Shown in pieces: positions 58,836 to 64,000 of a stretch of 64,000 bases of DNA (the first letter of the stretch is position 1; each line of letters opens with the position of its first letter). Location: contig JAQBHI010000158.1 of assembly GCA_032127875.1 (NCBI GenBank), forward strand, positions 4,750-68,749, in the 5' to 3' direction. The notes beneath the pieces are model-generated. The model was not told where the DNA came from. It ran no database searches and saw nothing but the letters and a program-made list of their open reading frames with translations. This DNA is from CADEEV01 sp032127875 (GTDB lineage: Bacteria; Acidobacteriota; Vicinamibacteria; Fen-336). Position numbers and translations under genes: made by a program.

Positions 58836-58882
58836 ACTCCAGCAATGATTTAGCGAGACAGGGAATCGGCGAGGCGGCCGAT

Positions 58883-58901
58883 TTGTCCATTTCTTGTCCA
58901 T
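58883..58901. repeat. Short direct repeat TTGTCCAT, 11-bp period
   Basis: TTGTCCAT occurs at 58883-58890 and 58894-58901, 48 bp beyond the tRNA. Repeats like this are common near tRNA-proximal integrase ends; no integrase frame is left here. Confidence 0.4.
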
Positions 58902-58961
58902 CCTGGCGCGAACACCGTGAAACCGTGCGGGACGTCTTGGAATCAAGGGCCTGACTCAAGC

Positions 58962-60404
58962 CTACGCTCGGGGCGTCTTCAAGCAGCCCGACGCGCACGG
59001 GTTACCATCCGCCGGCCGCGACGAGCTACTGCGAGAAGCTCTCGTCAGGTTTGCACTCGGCCTCTCTAGGCCAGAGTGCGCACATGTACGAGATGCTGGG
59101 CCAGAAAGAGCGCGACCAGCTGCACGCACAAGACCGCCGAGGCACTCTGGGAGCGAGCTACACCAGGTCCCAGTCCTTCGACACACCACGGAGCAGCTTG
59201 GCCACGTGGTTTGATCCTCCCAAGCCTCGGGGAGTCTCTCCATGAGCAAGTCGTAAACGCCCACGGGTGGTGGTGGGGCCTGCACGACCGCGTCTTCGGT
59301 CAGGACACCTGCCGGAACGTCTTCGCCGAGCACACTGGCCGGTCCCGCCGTGAGCCACAGGCTTCCTGCCTTCACGGCCTCACGGAGGGCGCTATCGAGA
59401 GCGGCGGCGTCGGCCTTCGGGATGCGGACCGGCTCGTCGTACCCGCCCTTCTTGACCTTCACGATTCGGTCACCGGAGAAGTAGCTACGAAGGTCCTTCA
59501 CTCGCAGCTCGGGACCGGCCCAGAGGTCGGGGAGCGCGCCGGGTAGCAGCAGAGCCGGCGCCACATCGGATAGCGTGGCGGCTTCGGGCAGTACGAACTC
59601 GAGCCCGGGGTCCTTCAGGTCGGCCTCATCCGGCTCCTGCCGCCAGAGGGTTCGGACGCTCCGATCGGGCCGGGTCACGCGCAGGACAAAGTGGCCCTTC
59701 CGGCAGCCCAACACGATCGTGTCGAGGATCGCCGAGCGGCTGAGCATCTTGGGGAGATGCGGGAACTGCGCGAACGCGCCGACGAGGTCCTTCACGCGCC
59801 GCGACGTCTCGCCCTCACGCCACAGGTCGTAAGGACCCCCGGGCAACAACGCGTCGGCACTGACTGCGGTCTCCTGGATCCGGCTGCGCGCATCCCCCTT
59901 GATCGTCGTGAACAGAGGGTAGTCGCCGGCCGTGACCTTGAAGGCCTGCACCTCGTTCTTGTCCGAAACCGTCACCACCACGCAGTAAGCTTGCCGGATA
60001 CCCGCGAACACGCGCTTCCGGGCCGTATCAAGGTTCGCCAGAAGTGTCGCTTCGCGGATCGGATCGAGATCCCCGCGTTCGAGCTGGCTTCTCACCTCTT
60101 CCCAGGCGAGGTAATCGCGGATGGCGCCGCGGGTCACGTCGAGCGCCTCTCGCGAGGGAACAGCCAGGACGACGGCGTTTCGATAGACGCGCGGCCGATC
60201 GGCGCCGGTCGTCTCTTCGAGGAACCGACGAGCCTCGGCGTTGGGCTTGCCCGTCTCCGAGGCCGCCTTCGGCCCAAGGACGGCGAAGTGGAACTCGCCG
60301 TCGTCCTCGATGTTGCGCGGCTTCTCAGGGAGGTTGTGGACTCGGGCTCCCGCCGGGCCTGCTCCCACCGTGAGGCTCTTGAGCTTCCCGATCTCGTCGA
60401 GCAC
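58962..60404 (-). pseudogene. Truncated DUF499-type defence-associated ATPase
   Basis: The minus-strand frame from about 60404 to about 59230 reads like the C-terminal half of the large DUF499 ATPase family (VLDEIGKLKSLTVGAG, YLAWEEVRSQLERGDLDP, GPELRVKDLRSYFSGDRIVK and SLWLTAGPASVLGEDVPAGV). An in-frame TAG lies a few codons before the first recognised residue, and the N-terminal P-loop half is missing. After LLMERLPEAWE near 59235 the frame changes and the rest is Arg/Ser-rich. The family is known next to DNA methylases and helicases in antiphage islands; none is present. Non-functional remnant. Confidence 0.6.
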
Positions 60405-60435
60405 CTTCGCCTCGAGTCGGTCCTACGGGATTTCC

Positions 60436-60464
60436 TGGACAGGATCATTGTCTGAATATACACT
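60436..60464 (+). promoter_or_regulatory. Candidate promoter of the AbiE-like operon
   Basis: TGGACA (60436-60441), 17 bp, TACACT (60459-60464), followed 20 bases later by the ATG at 60484. It lies in the A+T-rich divergent gap between the ATPase relic and abiEi. Confidence 0.5.
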
Positions 60465-60483
60465 GTTGTCCTGACTGGGCAAC

Positions 60484-61533
60484 ATGCTATCTAGCGACAA
60501 CGAACTAGTCCGGCTTGCTGCGGAGGAAATTGGCCGACTCCTGCCGCTAGGCTGGCGAATCGAGGGGAGCGCCATAGAGCCGCGAAATTCCGCCGTTGAC
60601 GGACGAGCCTTCATCGTCGCCCCCGACGGCCGACGCGCCATCGTGCTTATCGAAGCGAAACGCAGTCTCGACCCGCGCGGAGCGAGCGAACTGGCGAGGC
60701 GCCTCGGGATAGAACTGCCTGGCGAGGCCGTCATCGTGGTGTCGCCTTACCTGGCTGCCAGCGTTCGTGATCGGCTCAAAGCGTCCGGCCTCGGCTACGT
60801 CGACTTAACCGGCAATGCGCGCCTGACACTCAGCAGCCCTGGCTTACATCTCGAAACCACCGGGGCCGATTCCGACCCCAACCCTTCCCTGCGCCCGACC
60901 CGTTCCCTACGTGGACCCAAGGCCGGCAGAGTTGTTCGGGTCCTGTGTGACTCGCGGGAGCCGGGCGGCGTCAGAGATCTCGCCGCCAAGACTGGCCTTG
61001 ATCCGGGCTATGTGTCCAGGATCCTCGCGTTGCTCGATCGGGAGGATCTCGTCGAGCGAGACCCGCGAGGTCGCATCCTCAAGGTCGAGTGGGAACGGCT
61101 CCTTCGGCGCTGGGCGCAAGACGTGCCGTTCGAGAACCGCGGCCAGGCATCCTCATACTTGGAACCCCGCGGCTTGCCGGCTCTGCTCGAACGACTCCCG
61201 CAGAGCCGACTGCGCTACGTCATTACGGGTTCACTCGCCGCCTCCAGGCTGGCGCCAATTGCACCGCCGCGACTGGCCACCCTTTGCGTGGAGAGCCTCG
61301 ATCGCGCTGCCGAGGAATGGAGCCTTCGCCCGGCCGAGGCCGGTGGCAACGTCGTGCTCGTCCTGCCGACCGACGACTGGGTCTTCGCGGGTGCCGGGGA
61401 GGTTGCGGCAATCAAGTATGCCGCTCCGAGTCAGGTGGCGGCCGATCTGCTGACGAGCCCAGGGCGCGGGCCGGCCGAGGCTGAGGAACTATTCCGCTGG
61501 ATGACGGCGAACGAGGAGAAGTGGCGTGGATGA
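60484..61533 (+). CDS. AbiEi-like antitoxin/transcriptional regulator of a type IV toxin-antitoxin system
   Basis: 349 aa. An N-terminal half has VDGRAFIVAPDGRRAIVLIEAK (here as its two ends only), with Asp about 15 residues before an EAK triad, similar to PD-(D/E)xK nuclease-fold cores, then LKASGLGYVDLTGNARLTL, a hallmark of the AbiEi_2 group. The middle is a winged helix (GGVRDLAAKTGLDPGYVSRI, LDREDLVERDPRGRI near 160-195). The C-terminal region (SRLRYVITGSLAASRLAP onward) resembles AbiEi C-terminal domains. In such systems AbiEi represses its own promoter and counteracts the AbiEii nucleotidyltransferase. It overlaps the partner gene by eight bases. Confidence 0.78.
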   Translation: MLSSDNELVRLAAEEIGRLLPLGWRIEGSAIEPRNSAVDGRAFIVAPDGRRAIVLIEAKRSLDPRGASELARRLGIELPGEAVIVVSPYLAASVRDRLKASGLGYVDLTGNARLTLSSPGLHLETTGADSDPNPSLRPTRSLRGPKAGRVVRVLCDSREPGGVRDLAAKTGLDPGYVSRILALLDREDLVERDPRGRILKVEWERLLRRWAQDVPFENRGQASSYLEPRGLPALLERLPQSRLRYVITGSLAASRLAPIAPPRLATLCVESLDRAAEEWSLRPAEAGGNVVLVLPTDDWVFAGAGEVAAIKYAAPSQVAADLLTSPGRGPAEAEELFRWMTANEEKWRG

Positions 61534-62353
61534 ACTTTACGTTCTGGCCAGGAGCGTCCTGCTCGATGCCCTGGAAGCCTTGGGTCCGCACCGGCAGGCA
61601 TGCGTGCTTGTCGGAGCCCAGGCTATCTATCTGAGAGTCGGCGAAGCGGACCTCGCCGTAGCGCCATTCACGACGGACGGGGATCTCGTCATTGATCCGC
61701 GCCGTCTTTCAGACGCGCCGCCCATCGAAAGGGGTCTCCTGGCAGCGGGGTTCGAACTCAGGGGTGGAGACAGCGTAGGGATTTGGGTGACACGACGGGA
61801 GACACACAGCCACGCCGACGTCGAGGTCGCGGTCGACATGCTGGTGCCCGAAGCCGTCAGTCCGGGATCTGGGCGAAGGGCAGCCAAACTCCAAGGCCAT
61901 GAGCCACGTGCCGCGAGAATCGCGCGCGGATTGGAGGCGGTCCTTTTCGACGCTGACTTGATGCGGGTAGCTGCCCTCAGCGATTCGGACGCGCGTGGCT
62001 TTGATGTCAGCGTGGCCGGCCCTGCAGCCCTTCTGGTCTCGAAGCTCCACAAGATCGCCGACCGAGCCGGCTCTCCGCGCGCCAAGGACAAGGACGCCTA
62101 CGACGTGTTGCGCCTTCTTCGCGGCACGACTGCCGCTGAGATGGCGACCCGAGTTCGCCGGTTTCGCGCTGAGCCGCTCAGCAAGGCAGTGACAGTCGAA
62201 GCGCTGGGTCTTCTGGGCTCTTTCTTCGGACGGGCCGACGGAGTCGGGTCCCAGATGGCCGTCCGAGCCGCGCGCGGGTTGGCCGACGCGCAGGAAATTG
62301 CGGTGTCCTGCGTGGCTCTCGCCGAGGAGATGCTTGACGCGCTTCGTGACTGA
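61526..62353 (+). CDS. AbiEii-like nucleotidyltransferase toxin
   Basis: 275 aa. DNA-polymerase-beta-like nucleotidyltransferase: CVLVGAQAIYLRVGEADLAV near 27-46, the metal site TTDGDLVIDPRRLSD near 50-64, HADVEVAVDMLVPEAV near 95 with the third acidic residue, and LHKIADRAGSPRAKDKDAYD near 175-194, the K-x-R-x-KD-x-D motif of the AbiEii/AbiGii group. It starts inside the abiEi gene (eight-base overlap). AbiE systems block phage growth through modification of a cellular target by this enzyme. The catalytic residues I can check are intact, so the pair may be functional. Confidence 0.78.
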   Translation: MDELYVLARSVLLDALEALGPHRQACVLVGAQAIYLRVGEADLAVAPFTTDGDLVIDPRRLSDAPPIERGLLAAGFELRGGDSVGIWVTRRETHSHADVEVAVDMLVPEAVSPGSGRRAAKLQGHEPRAARIARGLEAVLFDADLMRVAALSDSDARGFDVSVAGPAALLVSKLHKIADRAGSPRAKDKDAYDVLRLLRGTTAAEMATRVRRFRAEPLSKAVTVEALGLLGSFFGRADGVGSQMAVRAARGLADAQEIAVSCVALAEEMLDALRD

Positions 62354-62632
62354 TCTTCCTACCACGCTATGCCTGTCGCGGCGCCCGACAGCCTTAGCCG
62401 GCGCTTCACCGAGGCCGTCTTGGGGACGGGCTCAAGGGCGTCCGCGTCCCGAATGAATCCTCCGGAAGCGGCAGCGTGACGGACCAGGCCTTGCGCGTCT
62501 CCCGGCGCGCCCGGCCCTTCTGGAGGTGTTTACCGCCGTTCGTCAGCCATGCAAGAGCCTGCTCCGGCTTGGCGGCCGATCGGCTGCTGCTGAAGATGGT
62601 CCGTTGGCCACGGCACAGCCCGGGGCCCAAGA

Positions 62633-62690
62633 GAATGGCATTCACGGGATCACGGGTTCATCCCGTCAGCCCTCGGTGGCTCCAGCGGGC
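62633..62690 (+). repeat. Degenerate copy of the tRNA-Ala 3' half (candidate attachment site)
   Basis: GAATGGCATTCACG (62633-62646) matches positions 58789-58802 of the tRNA-Ala exactly, including its anticodon loop. The next 25 bases (TCACGGGTTCATCCCGTCAGC) correspond to the T arm and acceptor with five or six differences and one missing base, and the acceptor can no longer form. It resembles the decayed right end (attR) of an element inserted into the tRNA, though a relic of another tRNA-Ala copy cannot be excluded. Confidence 0.6.
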
Positions 62691-62728
62691 CCGCCCGAAC
62701 GGTGCGGTCGTGGTGGGGCCACGCCACT

Positions 62729-62753
62729 TGACCCCGGTGGTATGTCGGGGTCA
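62729..62753. promoter_or_regulatory. Perfect palindrome over the MazEF-like promoter
   Basis: TGACCCCG (62729-62736), nine bases, CGGGGTCA (62746-62753). It covers a TTGACC -35 candidate (62728-62733) and abuts CATACT (62752-62757, 18-bp spacer), eleven bases before the antitoxin ATG. Autoregulation by the antitoxin is the natural reading. Confidence 0.65.
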
Positions 62754-62763
62754 TACTATTTTC

Positions 62764-63000
62764 ATGAAGGTGGCAGTTTCCATACCCGATCCGATCTTTC
62801 GTGAAGCGGAGCGGATCTCCCGCCGCATCCGGGTGCCTCGCAGCCAGTTCTACGCCCATGCCCTCGAGGCCTACGTGCGCGAGCGATCTGGCGAAGACGT
62901 CACGGAGCAGCTCAACGAGGTCTACGCAAGGAGCTCGGCGAAACTCGATCCCGCCACTGAAGCGCTCTCACTCGAGATCCTGAGGCGGGAGAAGTGGTAG
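62764..63000 (+). CDS. Ribbon-helix-helix antitoxin (MazE-like, type II)
   Basis: 78 aa. A ribbon-helix-helix N-terminus (MKVAVSIPDPIFREAERISR, then RIRVPRSQFYAHALEAYVRE) is followed by an acidic helical tail that would mask the toxin. It overlaps the toxin gene by seven bases and has an operator directly upstream, as expected for an autoregulated antitoxin. Pairing of RHH antitoxins with MazF toxins is common. Confidence 0.85.
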   Translation: MKVAVSIPDPIFREAERISRRIRVPRSQFYAHALEAYVRERSGEDVTEQLNEVYARSSAKLDPATEALSLEILRREKW

Positions 63001-63338
63001 CCCGGCGCGGCGAGATCTGGTGGACGGATTTCGGGCAGCCATTTGGATCGGAGCCGGCCTACCGCCGGCCGGCGCTGCTTATTCAGGCGGACGCGTTCAA
63101 TCGGAGCTCGATTGCGACGGTTCTCCTGATCCCGCTCACGAGAACCGTCGCCCTGGCCTCAGCGCCGGGCAACGTCTTGTGCCGTCCCCGCGATACCGGG
63201 CTGCCGAAGCCGTCCGTGGTGAACGTCTCACAACTCACCGTCGCGGACCGGCGGAGGCTCATCGAGAAGGCGGGAGCTTTGCCGGGACGACTCCTGAAAC
63301 AAGTGGAAGACGGCCTGCGACTCGTGCTCGAGCTCTGA
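62994..63338 (+). CDS. MazF-family endoribonuclease toxin
   Basis: 114 aa from GTG 62994. The fold markers are RRGEIWWTDFGQPFGSEPAYRR near 4-25, with the RxG-WW start and the RP pocket (RRPALLIQAD), the conserved LLIPLTRTVALAS near 44-56, and VVNVSQLTVADRRRL near 74-88. MazF toxins cut mRNA at short sites. No key residue appears to be missing, so it should be active. Confidence 0.9.
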   Translation: MVARRGEIWWTDFGQPFGSEPAYRRPALLIQADAFNRSSIATVLLIPLTRTVALASAPGNVLCRPRDTGLPKPSVVNVSQLTVADRRRLIEKAGALPGRLLKQVEDGLRLVLEL

Positions 63339-63429
63339 TTCTCCCGCCCGGCGTGGCGAGGCCCACGAAAGCCTCGTCCACGCCCGCTGGATCCAGGCCC
63401 GCGGCCGACGCTGTGACCGCCTACGCGGG

Positions 63430-64000
63430 CTTGATGTTCTGGTTGACCAGCGCGTGTTGCAGCGCGATCCGGCCGGGGCGTACGCGAGCATGGATTTCCT
63501 GAGTCGCGACCGCTACCGCCAGGCCGTGGAGAGCGGACACTCGGCGGATCGCGCCGCCCACGTCGGCCACCACCCTCATCGGCAAGGGCCGCCCCGACCT
63601 CGAGACGGACGTCGCCTATCGTCCTCGCCTGGACCGGCGGGCGCGACGGTTCCTCTTCGCCCATGTGACCGCTGTCTACCTCGGGTTGATCGGGCTCGTG
63701 ACGGCCCTCATCCTGAGCCTCGGGGTCAGCTACCTCAACGGGCAGGGCGCATCAGCCTGGGTCTTCGGCCGGCGCCGCGCTCCTGTTGTTGCTGCCGGCC
63801 AGCGAGGTGGCAATCGGCCTCGTCCAGCGCCTGGTTGTCCGTTGGGCACCACCGCGACGCCTCCCCCGCCTCGAGTTCCCGGCGGAAATCCCTGACGACG
63901 CCCGGACCATGGTGGTCGTGCCCACGCTCTTGACGAGCGTGCCCGCGGTGACCGCGCTCGTCGAGCACCTCGAGGTGCTGGCTCTTCGGGAACCTCGACC
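63430..64000 (+). pseudogene. Fragment of an NdvB-type cyclic beta-glucan synthase (GT84), frameshifted, truncated by the window end
   Basis: The reading LQRDPAGAYASMDFLSRDRY (from about 63454) is the family's DPAGVYxxMDFxTRDRYR motif. It then shifts frame near 63560 to KGRPDLETDVAYRPRLDRRA and a hydrophobic AVYLGLIGLVTALILSLGVS stretch, and shifts again near 63760 to LLLLLPASEVAIGLVQRLVV and IPDDARTMVVVPTLLTSVPA, the pattern leading to the transferase domain. Two frame changes in 300 bp and no usual start show a decayed copy, unless they are assembly errors. The 5' part is missing and the right end lies beyond the window. Confidence 0.65.

Larger units (their letters stand above)
62354..62763. 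other. 410-bp intergenic stretch with degenerate tRNA-like sequence
   Basis: No convincing gene. A 79-codon minus-strand frame (62406-62645) is basic, lacks family features and reads into the tRNA-like sequence, so it is rejected. The stretch holds the degenerate tRNA-Ala 3' half at 62633-62690 and the mazE-like operator at 62729-62753. Confidence 0.5.

Noticed and set aside
62406..62645. 79-codon minus-strand frame between AbiE and the MazEF-like genes
   Set aside because: It starts inside the degenerate tRNA-like repeat and has no protein features.
1..64000. CRISPR array or complete insertion sequence
   Set aside because: No regular direct repeats with spacers and no transposase with terminal repeats were seen by eye.

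Overview
The window is G+C-rich bacterial DNA, densely packed with genes on both strands. I saw no rRNA and no taxonomic marker gene. Several traits together fit an Acidobacteriota-like Gram-negative bacterium: a type IV pilus operon with secretin, a TonB-dependent receptor with an N-terminal carboxypeptidase-regulatory-like domain, several outer-membrane-type lipoproteins, and long sulfatase-like/TPR and SpoIIE-type phosphatase proteins. This placement is inference. Many genes start with GTG or TTG, two probably start with CTG, and several have a -10-like hexamer so close to the start codon that the mRNA would be leaderless.

Left part (1-11.7 kb, minus strand): pilMNOPQ with two downstream secreted lipoproteins. 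Upstream of it on the same strand are class II fructose-1,6-bisphosphatase, acyl-CoA dehydrogenase, enoyl-CoA hydratase, thiolase and a DUF62 SAM hydrolase. 11.7-24.3 kb: cysteine desulfurase, an internally deleted amino-acid permease relic, a Cys-rich secreted protein, a 745-bp stretch without a supportable gene, lipoyl synthase, a poly-Asp protein, an FHA/zinc-ribbon protein, a PLP decarboxylase, exonuclease III and mnmA. A convergent overlapping operon follows: SpoIIE-type phosphatase, amidohydrolase, rnc.

Middle (24.3-49.8 kb): a GspC/PDZ-like protein, an S1/P1-nuclease-like plus phosphodiesterase fusion, a PAS-GAF-PAS-GGDEF-EAL protein, an internally deleted cysteine synthase relic next to a cystathionine lyase-type enzyme, DinB, CutA/EVE, ftsB and HU. 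Then come a trifunctional ACP-like/acyl-AMP-ligase/acyltransferase protein, a threonine dehydratase-like enzyme, MtfA, a pseudouridine synthase, PilZ and a GDSL lipoprotein. An amino-acid catabolic block closes the section: P5C-type dehydrogenase, two class III aminotransferases, with a YihY protein and an APC permease beside it.

Right part (50-64 kb): a TonB-dependent receptor faces a DUF4412-like/sulfurtransferase/sulfatase-TPR operon across a perfect hairpin. Then follow a 2Fe-2S thioredoxin-like ferredoxin, an HTH protein and an ECF sigma/anti-sigma pair. Beyond a tRNA-Ala(GGC) gene the sequence changes character: a truncated DUF499-type ATPase relic, an AbiE-like toxin-antitoxin pair, a degenerate copy of the tRNA-Ala 3' half, a MazEF-like module with a perfect palindrome over its promoter, and a frameshifted NdvB-type glucan synthase fragment running off the end. 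I read this as an eroded, tRNA-associated defence island with no recognisable integrase. It is the most interesting accessory region of the window.
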